A stretch of DNA of 64,000 nt from Prevotella sp. (GTDB lineage: Bacteria; Bacteroidota; Bacteroidia; Bacteroidales; Bacteroidaceae): NCBI GenBank assembly GCA_017623655.1, contig JAGAON010000009.1, positions 248,001 to 312,000 on the forward strand. The letters run 5' to 3'. Made by a program: the position numbers and the translations under genes. Positions 1 to 9,062 of this stretch are shown one piece after another. Position 1 is the stretch's first letter. Each line of letters opens with the position of its first letter. Under the pieces are notes generated by a model. That model saw nothing but the letters and a program-made list of their open reading frames with translations. It searched no databases and was not told where the DNA came from.

Positions 1-2547
1 CACAGACTTGTCTATTGTCTCGGAATAAGAAGCGATAGCCGCAAGAGCGTCAAACATAGCCTTTCCGTCAGTGCCTGCAAGAGTTGCGTTTGCAGTGGTT
101 ATCAGTTCATGTGCCTTAATCTTCACGTCAGAACCCATAACCTTTGTCAGATCAACACCTGCGATGGCCGTTTCCAGTGCCGGCTTCACCACGTCAGCCT
201 TAAAGCCCTGATAAGTCAGCTTGAAGCGTGTGAAGATAGCCCAAGAGTCACCAAGCTGGTTGGTAGCACCCTTCACGCCGACACGCATTGCGTCACCCTT
301 CTTTGCCACAAGGCCGAAAGCGGAAACCTTATATTGGCCATTATCAAACGCGAGACCAGCATCCTGCATTCCGTTAGGATATATATACTCACCGTTAGGA
401 TCTGTATAAGCCGGTGTATCGGTACCGTTATAATAAGACTCAAGCACCGGAACCTGATACTCGAAGACGTTGGCAAGCGGGGTCTTCATATCGTTCATAT
501 ATACATAAGCGGTAGAAGCCGGAGCATCATCACGCTTTTCACCGGCAGTGGTAAAGTAAGCCTTCCATGCGTCATCACCACGTCCGTAACGGTAGAAGCC
601 CTGAACGGAAATCTCATACACGCCTATCGGTGCGTTATCCACGGTCTGGTAGATATCGAAGTCCGGGTTGTTCCAAGCCTCGGCGCATTTCGCATTTTTA
701 TTGGTCGTAGCGACACCGCCGGCACTCTTGAACGTCCATCCGTTCTCACCGTTAGAGAAGTCGGTATTCTTCAGCCACTCTGTCACGTCCGTACCCTCAG
801 AGATACTGTTGGCAATGGCTGCCTCGCGGAGTTCTTTCAGTTTAGCAGCCTCAGCTATAATCTCATCTGTCGTAAGAGTCTTTTCCTCCAGATACATATC
901 CGGCCATTCCATCAGATAGTCATTGAGATTATCCATGTCCTCACCATTGTAGTTCGGGTTATTGGCCACTAACTGTGCAGAGTTTATCTCGTCCTTATAG
1001 GACAGCCATGCGGCGATGTTAGCGTCTATCGCAGCCTGTGCAGCTTCAAGTGCGGCAATGTTAGCCTTCACAGCCTCATAAGTTGTGCCGACAGCGGCAT
1101 TGGTCTTCGCTTCCTCGTATGCCTCCACCACAGACGTGGTAACCTGCATCTCTTCAGCGTTGTAAACCGGAAGGTTCTTGATGATGTCATCATTCCACAA
1201 CTGGTATGCGTCCTCTCCGTTACCATAGTATGTAAGGCCGAAGTTGTTGAAGATAGACCAGTCACCACCGGTAGTAACATCCTTCCTTACACCGATTACG
1301 GCTGTTCCTTCTGAAACAGCGAACATCACGCTGTTGTCCTTATAGAAACCGGCATCGAAGTATGTCTTCGCGGTTTCCATATTGTTTGGAACATAATAGG
1401 TGTCATCACCGTCAGCAACAGTAGATTCGTTACCTCCAAGAGAGTTGTTCGGCTGTATGCCATAGAAAACGTTTACGATAGGTGTGCTAAGAGTGTCGAG
1501 CACCTCTTGTCCCTCAACCTTGTTTACGGCATAGAGCATGGCGTTCTTCTCTTTTCCGGCCTTGAAGTTTTGGTAAGAAACGTCAGACCAACCTGCACGA
1601 TAGTATGCCTGTGAAGTCAGAGCATACACACCCACCGGCATTCCTGTAATCTCCTGATAAGTGTTATATGTCTTGTTGTAATGCTCAGCGTCAGCATAAG
1701 TCTGGAAAACAAAAGCCGTCCCGCTCCATCCCGTACCTTTATTCTCAGCAAAGTCAGGGTTGGCTATCAGTGAGGTCATGTCTTTCGGTTCTGCGGCGGA
1801 AGCCTGGCCGGCCTGGAATGTCTTGATGGCATCCTTCACTCCCTCGAGGGCAGCGTTAAGTTCTTCAACCGTTGAAGCCTCATTGCCATATATCGTCTCG
1901 TATGCGTCAATGCCGGGAACACCAAGGGCGTCAGCCTCAACAAGCGCATTCCACAGAGGTACGGAAGCATTGTAAATCGCTACGACAGGTTTGCGTTCCT
2001 CTATGTTCGCTGCGTATTCTGTCTCTGACACTGCATACCAAGTGTAGTAGAAGTTCTCGGTATCAGAAGCACGAAGATAAAGACGTGTGTCCGAACCTGT
2101 TAATGCGCCCAAGAAACTACCGTCAAAAGCTGTATTGGAAATCGTGAAATTGTTTCCGTCACCGGGAGTTATCACCCATGAATCGCAGTTGTCACCGTTA
2201 TCGTTGTCCACCCAAATGCCGTCAGCATCGGCCACAAACGTTTTTCTCCACGCATTTAGTTTTTTAACATAGTCAATGATGGCAACAGTATTGTCACCCG
2301 TGCTCTGCACCTTAACCTTGAAGCCTTCGGACGTGCTTGCCGAAGCGCGTGTTTCCCAGTCGTTGGCGCCAAGGAAATAGGACTTTGTGCCGACATTGTA
2401 AAGGTATTGCACGGTATTACCATCGATAGTCACCGCAGTCGATGCCGGATCGGGAAGGTTCAATGTCCTCTCCGTGACCGTCAGCGTAGCCTGTGCTGAT
2501 GTAACCGCAAGCATACCTCCAAACAGAAGTAATGATTTTAGTTTCAT
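1..2547 (-). CDS. Large secreted protein with repeated adhesin/carbohydrate-binding-like modules (3' end outside window)
   Basis: The reading frame stays open from the ATG at 2547 to the window edge (849 codons, no stop), so the C-terminus is missing. It begins with a signal peptide (MKLKSLLLFGGMLAVTSAQA). Two segments resemble each other, around residues 270-430 and 600-760: each opens with a 'NPDF/NTDF...GW' motif, continues to 'GVYxxxxQxxYRxG' and a 'MxTPLANVF'-like stretch, and ends in 'W(A/S)IF..F.LTYxG'. Such beta-sandwich modules with aromatic residues are common in secreted Bacteroidales surface proteins. Helical linkers separate them (for example AALEAAQAAIDANIAAW). I do not recognise a catalytic domain. 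A surface or glycan-binding role is inference. Confidence 0.75.
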   Translation of the reverse strand, partial: MKLKSLLLFGGMLAVTSAQATLTVTERTLNLPDPASTAVTIDGNTVQYLYNVGTKSYFLGANDWETRASASTSEGFKVKVQSTGDNTVAIIDYVKKLNAWRKTFVADADGIWVDNDNGDNCDSWVITPGDGNNFTISNTAFDGSFLGALTGSDTRLYLRASDTENFYYTWYAVSETEYAANIEERKPVVAIYNASVPLWNALVEADALGVPGIDAYETIYGNEASTVEELNAALEGVKDAIKTFQAGQASAAEPKDMTSLIANPDFAENKGTGWSGTAFVFQTYADAEHYNKTYNTYQEITGMPVGVYALTSQAYYRAGWSDVSYQNFKAGKEKNAMLYAVNKVEGQEVLDTLSTPIVNVFYGIQPNNSLGGNESTVADGDDTYYVPNNMETAKTYFDAGFYKDNSVMFAVSEGTAVIGVRKDVTTGGDWSIFNNFGLTYYGNGEDAYQLWNDDIIKNLPVYNAEEMQVTTSVVEAYEEAKTNAAVGTTYEAVKANIAALEAAQAAIDANIAAWLSYKDEINSAQLVANNPNYNGEDMDNLNDYLMEWPDMYLEEKTLTTDEIIAEAAKLKELREAAIANSISEGTDVTEWLKNTDFSNGENGWTFKSAGGVATTNKNAKCAEAWNNPDFDIYQTVDNAPIGVYEISVQGFYRYGRGDDAWKAYFTTAGEKRDDAPASTAYVYMNDMKTPLANVFEYQVPVLESYYNGTDTPAYTDPNGEYIYPNGMQDAGLAFDNGQYKVSAFGLVAKKGDAMRVGVKGATNQLGDSWAIFTRFKLTYQGFKADVVKPALETAIAGVDLTKVMGSDVKIKAHELITTANATLAGTDGKAMFDALAAIASYSETIDKSV

Positions 2548-2763
2548 AACTGTTAATAATTAAGTTAGTAATATTATAAATTGTTATATTGATAAGACTT
2601 ATGGTTTATGTTACGGGCGGTAACCTGAACTATCATTTGTTACGTATCCAAGATGTTTTTTGACATTCAGACAGTAATCAAAATAGGTAATTACGCGTAC
2701 ATAATTTATATAAAATAATCGTTATTGTCAGATAGTTTATTGGTTTAGTATTATTGTTTCGCT

Positions 2764-2772
2764 GCAAAGTTA
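2764..2772 (-). promoter_or_regulatory. Bacteroidetes-type promoter -7 element
   Basis: Read on the minus strand this is TAACTTTGC, matching the Bacteroidetes TAnnTTTG consensus. It lies about 217 bp upstream of the large secreted protein and implies a long leader of roughly 210 nt. The -33 element is not clear. Confidence 0.55.
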
Positions 2773-2921
2773 AACTTTTTTTCGTTGTTTTTTTATAACT
2801 CTGCCTTAAATTTTCTACTCATTAACTTTTTTTATGTTTTACCTATCGTATATTTTAACGTTTAGCCAAAGTATGTTTGATTGATAGGGTGTACCTATCT
2901 ATCCGTAATACATTATTCTCT

Positions 2922-3045
2922 TCACCCCTCGTCGCACTTTGTGCTCCTCGCCTGCCGGCTTCGGGGTGCCGATACGTTTTCCGTATGCCTGCCATAACAC
3001 AGAGCTCACGCCCTGCGCTATAATCTGTCACCCCTTCGGGGTTCG
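2922..3045. repeat. Long GC-rich intergenic repeat (family R5)
   Basis: The segment 'CACCCCTCGTCGCAC', '..GTGCTCCTCGCCTGC', 'CGGCTTCGGGGTGCCGATAC' reappears at 12446-12500 and, inverted, at 12326-12381. A short palindrome CCCCTTCGGGG follows at about 3030 and recurs near 3258, 12250 and 12557. No open frame is conserved across the copies, so I treat it as non-coding. Confidence 0.7.
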
Positions 3046-3462
3046 TTGTTTACGAAAAAACATCGCATATCCACAATGCGTTCATTGCATGATGTTTTTA
3101 CAAACACCTTGGCTGTGGATTGTGCCCAATGATGTAGAGACGATGTACCACATCGTCTCCGAACACGCATTATGCCGCATTTTTCATTGAGACGATGTGG
3201 TACATCGTCTCTACTGCGCCTCTACGACATTTTTACAATGTTACCGTGATAGGCGGCGAACCCCGAAGGGGTTCACCGTTTATAAAATACATTGCATATC
3301 CGCAATGCGTTCATTACAGGATGCTTTTATAAACACCTTGGCTGTGGATTGTGCGCCAATGATGTAGAGACGATGTACCACATCGTCTCCGAACACGCAT
3401 TACGCCGCATCTTTAATTGAGACGATGTTTCATTGAGACGATGTAGTACATCGTCTCTACAT
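3039..3462. repeat. Tandem direct repeat of about 175-195 bp carrying GAGACGATG palindromes (family R2)
   Basis: Segments 3039-3216 and 3267-3462 are diverged direct copies. Both contain 'CACCTTGGCTGTGGATTGTG', then GAGACGATG-TACCA-CATCGTCTC (3137-3159 and 3367-3389), then a second palindrome in the same family (3189-3211 and 3435-3457). The second copy also has an extra half-site at 3419-3427. The same R2 palindrome recurs at 17034, 17088, 48425, 48488, 49929 and 49992. Confidence 0.8.
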
Positions 3463-3515
3463 ACGCCGGATAAATGATGGTGCACGGCAGCAGGCATTGT
3501 TCGTGGCCGCGCGTT

Positions 3516-3590
3516 GTAGGGACGCACCAAGGTGCGTCCGCCAATGCAGGGGAAAGCGGCGATTCGGACGCACCAAGGTGCGTCCCTACA
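3516..3590. repeat. Inverted pair of GGACGCACC palindromes (family R1)
   Basis: Two copies of GGACGCACC-AA-GGTGCGTCC (3520-3539 and 3566-3585) face each other with outer GTAGG/CCTAC arms. Pairs with the same geometry occur at 5166-5246, 10178-10250 and 49783-49867, and a mixed pair at 20512-20628. Confidence 0.85.
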
Positions 3591-3783
3591 AAATGTTGCG
3601 GTACAGGGACACCGCATATTGCACGGCAGGCATGGCATCCTGCCATGCAACCACCTCTGCAGCATTTTTATTATCTGCGAAATTCAGGTTACCGCCCGTA
3701 ACCTGTTATCAGGAATATGACAACGTGAGTTCACGGAAACCCGCCCTAACGGTCTGAGAACCAACAACAAAGGAACACGAGCG

Positions 3784-3870
3784 TAATCAGCACCTGATTA
3801 CATTGTAAAAAGCACCTGATTACTGCGCGGTTTGCACCTGATTACAAGACAATCAGCACCCTTTTGCCCG
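3784..3870. repeat. 22-nt-period palindromic repeat array (family R3)
   Basis: Successive units start at 3791, 3813 and 3835, each exactly 22 nt, followed by a partial unit. The core CACCTGATTACA...AATCAG is an imperfect palindrome. The remaining bases 3871-4077, up to the recombinase stop, show no gene or clear signal. Confidence 0.8.
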
Positions 3871-4077
3871 AGCGGCGATATACCGTGCTTTCATCAGGCT
3901 GAATACAACATATAACGGACGAACAGAAACGAGATATAAACCAACTTACAATACTAACTAACTAAAATGCCAAATTAATTCTATTCTCACACAGACTACA
4001 AATCATGTAGGTTTTAATCAAGTTGTATCAAGGGATGTGGTTGTAGTGATACGGCCACATCTCGCTTTTTCATTCCC

Positions 4078-5064
4078 TCAGCGGAACATATCACTCAGCG
4101 CATCGACTGCCTCGTCTTTCTTGCGGTCTATGACCCTCGCATAGATCTGTGTGGTCTTGACCTGCGTATGCCCGAGTAGTTTCGAGACTGTGTAAAGATC
4201 CACACCGGCCTGCAAACTCATGGTGGCGAACGTGTGTCGGGCCGTGTGAAAGGTCATTTTCTTCTCTATGCCGTTCTGCCTTGCCCATTGTTTCAACACC
4301 AGATTGACATATACGGATGACGGTAGCGGAAACACGTGTGCGGTGGGTTCCGCACCGCCGCGCTCCGGCAGCCATCGCCGTGCGGCATCGGACAGGGGCA
4401 GACAAAGTGCCTTGCGCGTCTTCACCATAACGATGCGGAGGCGTGTACGGTCGCCGTCGTCGCTAATGTTTTCCCACGTCAGTGCCTTTAAATCGCTGAA
4501 ACGCAGTCCGCAGAAGCAGGAGAACAGGTACGCGCTCCTTACGACCGGACACCTGCACGGCGCTGACATGAGACGCAGCACCTCGTCCTTGGCAAGGTAC
4601 TCACGGGTGCTGTCAGGGGTCTTCAGCCTCATGTCACTGTCGATGCGCATAACGGGATTAACGGATATGAGGCCTCTCTTGACCGCCCAGTTGAGCGAGC
4701 AGTTAAAACACCGGAAATAAGCCACCCGTGTGACCTGCGCCAACGGGTTGCCCTGCCGCGTACGTGCTTCTTTCAGGTAGTCGATGAAAGCGAGGCAATA
4801 GGAGGCATCTACCTGCGTGAGCATTACACCGTCACCACGGAAAAGGCACAGGTGGCGTATGGTCTTCATTATCTGTTCGGCGAAGGCGGGGCTGTTGCCC
4901 GTCTTGCGCTTGTGCTCCATGTATGTCCGCATCATGCCTACAAGGGACACGGGGGCGGGTTCCCTGCACGACGATGCCGTGGTGAGCAGGTCAAGACATT
5001 TGGTGAGGATGTAACTGTCGATGCGCAAATTTGCGACAGTGCGGGTGTTTTTTCTCTTTCGCAT
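4078..5064 (-). CDS. Tyrosine recombinase/integrase (phage integrase family)
   Basis: A 328-residue site-specific recombinase. The N-terminal half is a SAM-like/arm-binding region (phage_int_SAM_5 type of Bacteroidetes). The C-terminal half has the catalytic residues: Arg in CGLRFSDL (about residue 187), HTARH box (about 273-277), LLGH, and the nucleophile Tyr in TTQIYARV (about 307). Length and motifs agree with an active enzyme. I chose the ATG at 5064 (MRKRKNTRTV, preceded by AAAGAATAAGAACT) because a longer frame to 5208 would read through the R1 palindrome. No attachment site or linked mobilisation gene is visible. It could act in shufflon-like inversion, integration of a mobile element, or be a relic. 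Confidence 0.9.
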   Translation of the reverse strand: MRKRKNTRTVANLRIDSYILTKCLDLLTTASSCREPAPVSLVGMMRTYMEHKRKTGNSPAFAEQIMKTIRHLCLFRGDGVMLTQVDASYCLAFIDYLKEARTRQGNPLAQVTRVAYFRCFNCSLNWAVKRGLISVNPVMRIDSDMRLKTPDSTREYLAKDEVLRLMSAPCRCPVVRSAYLFSCFCGLRFSDLKALTWENISDDGDRTRLRIVMVKTRKALCLPLSDAARRWLPERGGAEPTAHVFPLPSSVYVNLVLKQWARQNGIEKKMTFHTARHTFATMSLQAGVDLYTVSKLLGHTQVKTTQIYARVIDRKKDEAVDALSDMFR

Positions 5065-5165
5065 AGTTCTTATTCTTTGTTGGTTGGATAATATACGGAA
5101 AGAGAAAGGACGTGTTTTTGAGGCGATAAGATTCATCGTTTCTATAAGGATGGCGGCGAGGAAAT

Positions 5166-5246
5166 GTAGGGACGCACCTTGGTGCGTCCGACAATGGGCG
5201 CAACACAACGGGACAATACGGCGGACGCACCAAGGTACGTCCCTAC
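5166..5246. repeat. Inverted pair of R1 palindromes
   Basis: GTAGGGACGCACCTTGGTGC at 5166 faces its reverse complement ending at 5246 (one arm has a point change, GGTACGTCC). The pair fills most of the gap between the EamA transporter stop and the recombinase start. Confidence 0.85.
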
Positions 5247-5263
5247 ATTCTCACATCCGCCGG

Positions 5264-6196
5264 TTACTTTGCCGGCTGGCCTTTGGCGCGTGACTTGGTG
5301 ACAAGCCACACACCGCTGAACACAAGCAGCACCGCCAGTCCCTGACTCCACTGCACCACGCTGATGCCGAGGGCGACACTTGCAGTAACGGAGACGATGG
5401 GCTGGACATAGTTATATACACTGACGACAGTGGGACGGAGCGTGCGCTGTCCGACCATTGTCAGTATATAGCTTAGGTAAGTGGCGACAAACACGACGTA
5501 GCCTATTTCAATAACGGTGGTAACAGGTACCGCTTTCCATTCTATCGCCGCCACATGACCGGCGGTAAAGGGCGTGATAAGAACTGTAGCCCACAGGAAC
5601 ATCCACTTGTTCACCGTAAAGACGGAGTAGCGTTTTATCAAAGGGTTGAAGAGGGCGAGATACAACGCGAACGAGAACTGCGCTGTAAGGCACAGCAGGT
5701 CGCCCCTGATGTCACCGACTTTGTCTGACGCCGCACCGGCACTTGTCAGTATAAGAATCAGCGCGCCGCTGCATCCCATGAGCACACCGCACGCCTTCTT
5801 GCCGGTAAGCGGCTCTTTAAGTATCAGCGCCGACAGTATCATGGCGAAGATAGGCATTGAGGTAGTGACGATGGAGGCATTCACCGGCGAGGTGATACTC
5901 AGTCCGATGGTGAAGCAACACTGGTTGCACACAAGGCCGAAGACGCCCGCACCGGCGAATCTCAGTATGTCACGCTTCGGCACATGCTCGTGTTTCACGA
6001 ACAGGGAGGTGAGCCAAAACAGGCAGGCACCGCCGAAAACGCGGAAGGTTACCATGTCAATGCCGTCGATGCCATGCGTCATGGCGTCTTTTCCAAGGGG
6101 TGCCATAAGCCCCCAAAAGGCGCAGGCCATGAACATGGAGAGGTGCGCCAACAGATGTGTCGTGCGTTGAGAAGCGTTGTTTGTGTTTTCTTTCAT
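5264..6196 (-). CDS. EamA/DMT-superfamily permease
   Basis: A 310-residue integral membrane protein with about ten hydrophobic segments arranged as two five-helix EamA repeats. The first repeat contains 'MACAFWGLMAPLGKDAM' and a 'NASIVTTSMPIFAMILSALIL' stretch; the second contains 'TYLSYILTMVGQRTLRPTVV'. Members of this family export metabolites such as amino acids or their analogues across the cytoplasmic membrane, but the substrate cannot be told from sequence. It is transcribed alone, with repeat-filled gaps on both sides. Confidence 0.88.
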   Translation of the reverse strand: MKENTNNASQRTTHLLAHLSMFMACAFWGLMAPLGKDAMTHGIDGIDMVTFRVFGGACLFWLTSLFVKHEHVPKRDILRFAGAGVFGLVCNQCCFTIGLSITSPVNASIVTTSMPIFAMILSALILKEPLTGKKACGVLMGCSGALILILTSAGAASDKVGDIRGDLLCLTAQFSFALYLALFNPLIKRYSVFTVNKWMFLWATVLITPFTAGHVAAIEWKAVPVTTVIEIGYVVFVATYLSYILTMVGQRTLRPTVVSVYNYVQPIVSVTASVALGISVVQWSQGLAVLLVFSGVWLVTKSRAKGQPAK

Positions 6197-6233
6197 TTGT
6201 TATCCTGAAACTATCTTTATAGTTGTGAGTTAG

Positions 6234-6335
6234 GAATTATGAGTTAAGAGTTGCGCGACCGTGCCGTGCCATCCTCTGTATGCGACAATCGCCACAATTA
6301 CACCGCGCAACTCATAACTTATAACTCATAATTAT
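6234..6335. repeat. Imperfect inverted repeat upstream of the EamA gene
   Basis: GAATTATGAGTTAAGAGTTG followed by CGCG (6234-6257) is answered by CGCGCAACTCATAACTTATA (6302-6321) and ACTCATAATT (6322-6331). It could form a long hairpin around a GC-rich loop. A short palindrome TGCGCAGCACTGCGCA (6349-6364) sits next to it, at the end of the DUF2264 gene. Confidence 0.6.
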
Positions 6336-6363
6336 TAACTATTAATTTGCGCAGCACTGCGCA

Positions 6364-7626
6364 CTATTCCCATATATGATCCTTAGGGAAAGGCTGTCCG
6401 TTCCACGCCTTCACCTGCGTCCATGGCTGTGCCGGAGCAGTCCAGAAGTCATGGTCTGCCGGCAGTCCGAGGGGCAGAAGCACCTCTGACGTGATATAAA
6501 GCGAACCGTTGTTGGTGTACCAGTCCGCCACTTCCGGCTGCCGTCCGCAGAAGCCAATGGTCAGAAATCCCTTCTCATTGTAGTTTCCCGGCGCATCCCA
6601 CATACGGTGCATGACCTTCGTCAGCGCCGCCCTTACCTGCCCGTTTGACAGGTCTTTCGGCAGTGTCTGGTACCATGCCATGAGCGAAAGGGGCTGCATG
6701 GCCGCAAGACGATACGGTATGCTCCGGCCTATCACGGGGAAAGTGCCCTCCGGAGAGATGAACCTCTCAAGGATAATGCTGAATTTCTGACAGCGTTTAA
6801 GGGCGCGGTTATAATAGTCCTTGTAGTTGATATGCCAGCCATATCCGGGTTTGTCACGCATGGCGGCAAGCGTTTCAAGGTACATTGCATGGAAGACGTA
6901 GCTGGAATAATAGTCAAATGCGAACGTGCCCTGCCCGTCACTGTACCATCCGTCGCCTACATACCACTCCTCAACCTTACGCACCGCCCCGTTGACACGG
7001 TACAGGTCGTATGGTGCGCCGGCCTTCGCGAGGAAGCTCTCGATGGTCGATGCGAACAGAAGCCAGTTGGTATATGGCGGCTCCACGCGGCGAAGTCGGG
7101 TGAACTCGTCGATATACCGCGCCTTGGTCAGTGAGTCAAGAGGCGTCCAAAGGGCGTCGAAGCCTCGTATAAGGCTTTCCGCTATGTATGCGGCATCAAC
7201 CAAAGGCTGCCCTTCCTTGCGCCAAAGCAGATAGTCCTTTGACTGCGGATCGACGGCGTTTGCATAGCTTTTCAATGCCCATTCCCTCAACTGCCTGCGC
7301 TGTTTGCCTTCCGCCGTACCGTCATCAGGCAGTGAGAGCCATGGTGACAGGCCGGCCATAAGGCGTCCGAAGCACTCCATATACGTCACACGCTTGTCCC
7401 GATTGTCGAAAGAGGGGCTCACCTCTATCTGCATTTCCGTGGAAAGTGCGCCGCGGGACATAGGTTCCAGCACCGGCGCGGCCATGCGCCAAGCCTGCTG
7501 CACCCAGTATTCACGGTCGGAAAGAGGTTGCTTCGCCGCCTTCTTCGCAAACACCGAGAGCGGCAAAGTCATAAGGATAACGAAAAGTATGATGCCATTT
7601 CTTTTCATGATATATTTATTTTTCAT
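6364..7626 (-). CDS. DUF2264-family secreted protein
   Basis: A 420-residue protein of the DUF2264 family, recognised from 'SDREYWVQQAWRMAAPVL', 'YTNWLLFASTIESFL', 'GDGWYSDGQGTFAFDYYSSY' and 'PEGTFPVIGRSIPYR'. The family has an (alpha/alpha)6-like toroid reminiscent of glycan-active enzymes, and is often found with polysaccharide utilisation genes; its activity is not established. A signal peptide follows (MKRNGIILFVILMTLPLSVFA). The better start may be the ATG at 7608, which begins that peptide directly; the ATG at 7626 lies 7 nt after the preceding stop, which argues for co-transcription with the SPFH gene. Confidence 0.85.
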   Translation of the reverse strand: MKNKYIMKRNGIILFVILMTLPLSVFAKKAAKQPLSDREYWVQQAWRMAAPVLEPMSRGALSTEMQIEVSPSFDNRDKRVTYMECFGRLMAGLSPWLSLPDDGTAEGKQRRQLREWALKSYANAVDPQSKDYLLWRKEGQPLVDAAYIAESLIRGFDALWTPLDSLTKARYIDEFTRLRRVEPPYTNWLLFASTIESFLAKAGAPYDLYRVNGAVRKVEEWYVGDGWYSDGQGTFAFDYYSSYVFHAMYLETLAAMRDKPGYGWHINYKDYYNRALKRCQKFSIILERFISPEGTFPVIGRSIPYRLAAMQPLSLMAWYQTLPKDLSNGQVRAALTKVMHRMWDAPGNYNEKGFLTIGFCGRQPEVADWYTNNGSLYITSEVLLPLGLPADHDFWTAPAQPWTQVKAWNGQPFPKDHIWE

Positions 7627-7633
7627 ACACTAT

Positions 7634-8584
7634 TTATTCCTTGAACAAATCCTTTATGCCTCCTATCGAACCGAGAAGGTTGGTCGCCTCGTATGGCAGA
7701 TAGACCGTCTTGGTCTTGTCTCCGGCCGCTATGTCCTGCAAGGTCTGTATGTATTTCTGCGCAAGCAGGTAGCTTGCGGGGTTCGTACTCTTGCCGACAG
7801 CCTCCGTTATCTTGTCGATGGCGATGGCCTCAGCCTCTGCACGGCGTATGCGTGCCTGTGCCTCACCCTCCGCCTGAAGTATCTCCTGCTGCTTGGCAGC
7901 CTCTGCACGGTTCACGGCGGCACGCTGGTCGGCCTCCGACTGCAATATTATCGCCTGCTTCTCACCCTCCGATGTAAGTATGGTAGCGCGCTTGTTACGC
8001 TCCGCCTGCATCTGTTTCTCCATGGCCTGCAACACCGTTGCCGGCGGTATGATGTCCTGAAGCTCCACACGGTTGACCTTTATGCCCCACTTGTTGGTGG
8101 CGTCGTCAAGCACGGCACGCAGCTTGGTGTTGATGGTGTCGCGTGAGGTCAATGTCTGGTCAAGCTCCATTTCGCCTATGATGTTACGCAGAGTAGTCTG
8201 CGTAAGTTTCTCTATCGCATTCGGAAGGTTGTTTATCTCATAGACAGACTTAAACGGATCCACTATCTGGAAGTACAGCAAGGCGTTGATTTCCATCTGT
8301 ATGTTGTCCTTGGTGATGACGTTCTGGCGGTCAAAGTCATACACCTGTTCGCGCAAGTCTATCCTGTCCGTATAGATATAACGCCCTCTCGACATGGCCA
8401 CCAGCGCCTTGGCCTGGTCTATGAAGGGGATAATCACGTTTATACCTGGTTCGAGTGTCTTGTAATAACGGCCAAGACGCTCTATTATCTTTGTCTCGGA
8501 TTGCGGGATGATGACGATGGTCTTTTTCAGTACTATTGCCGCCAGCACCACGACGACAATAAGAAGGATGGTTACAAATTCCAT
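7634..8584 (-). CDS. SPFH/band 7 membrane protein (stomatin/QmcA-like)
   Basis: A 316-residue stomatin-like protein: one N-terminal membrane segment (residues 2-24), the SPFH domain starting at 'VIIPQSETKIIERLGRYYKTL', the typical 'LRNIIGEMELDQTLTSRD' segment, and a long Ala/Glu-rich coiled coil (about 190-265: 'EKQAIILQSEADQRAAVNRA'). Proteins of this group form oligomers at membrane microdomains and partner with NfeD proteins. The NfeD gene lies upstream on the same strand, separated here by 478 bp of repeats. The partner pairing is known for the family; its role here is inferred. Confidence 0.93.
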   Translation of the reverse strand: MEFVTILLIVVVVLAAIVLKKTIVIIPQSETKIIERLGRYYKTLEPGINVIIPFIDQAKALVAMSRGRYIYTDRIDLREQVYDFDRQNVITKDNIQMEINALLYFQIVDPFKSVYEINNLPNAIEKLTQTTLRNIIGEMELDQTLTSRDTINTKLRAVLDDATNKWGIKVNRVELQDIIPPATVLQAMEKQMQAERNKRATILTSEGEKQAIILQSEADQRAAVNRAEAAKQQEILQAEGEAQARIRRAEAEAIAIDKITEAVGKSTNPASYLLAQKYIQTLQDIAAGDKTKTVYLPYEATNLLGSIGGIKDLFKE

Positions 8585-8694
8585 AGTTTTACAGGTTTAA
8601 GTGTTATTTTTAGTTATATAGTTTCTATATGTTTTTATTGTTTTATATGCCCAACCATCGAGGCGGCAAGGATGATTCCGGAACAGAGGCTTAT

Positions 8695-8997
8695 CCCATC
8701 GCCCCTGTAAGGGGCTGATATTAAAGGATAGGGGCTTGCCCCTATCTGTGACAGGAACTCGCCACAGTGCCCCTGTAAGGGGCTCATATTTGCTATTTTC
8801 ATTTCATTTTATGATCATATCAGGGTGACTTTATATTATGAGCCCCTTACAGGGGCATCGCAAAAGGCATCCGTTAATAGATAGGGGCAAGCCCCTATCC
8901 TATATTATATGCCCCTTTCAGGGGCGGGAATAGCGCAAATACAACGAAGTAGCATATAAGACACACTGCATTATATATCCCTTTTTAGGGCGGGAAT
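8695..8997. repeat. Array of GGGGCTTGCCCC-type palindromic repeats (family R4)
   Basis: The gap between the NfeD and SPFH genes is filled by alternating copies, on both strands, of GCCCCTGTAAGGGGC and GATAGGGGCTTGCCCCTATC. The first half of the array is roughly mirrored by the second half. A related copy lies at 41822-41930. No gene is visible in 8585-9062. Confidence 0.8.
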
Positions 8998-9062
8998 AGC
9001 GCATATATGCAAAGCGAGTGAAAAGCCGGAACACCCCGATGACCTATCACATAGGGCGGAAA

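Noticed and set aside
109-972. Long plus-strand open frame (287 codons) and several neighbours in 1-2300
   Set aside because: They lie opposite the continuous minus-strand secreted protein gene, have no signal, start site or family features, and their amino-acid composition is that of a shadow frame.
3784-3870. Possible CRISPR array in the R3 repeats
   Set aside because: The 22-nt units abut with no unique spacers, occur as three or four units at six loci, and there are no cas genes.
4035-4063. GATGTGG/CCACATC inverted repeat after the recombinase stop as an attachment site or terminator
   Set aside because: The stem is only 7 bp with a long loop and no T-run, and no second copy in the window supports an attachment site.
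5065-5208. N-terminal extension of the tyrosine recombinase
   Set aside because: It would translate an R1 palindrome; the ATG at 5064 has a better upstream region and gives the normal family length.
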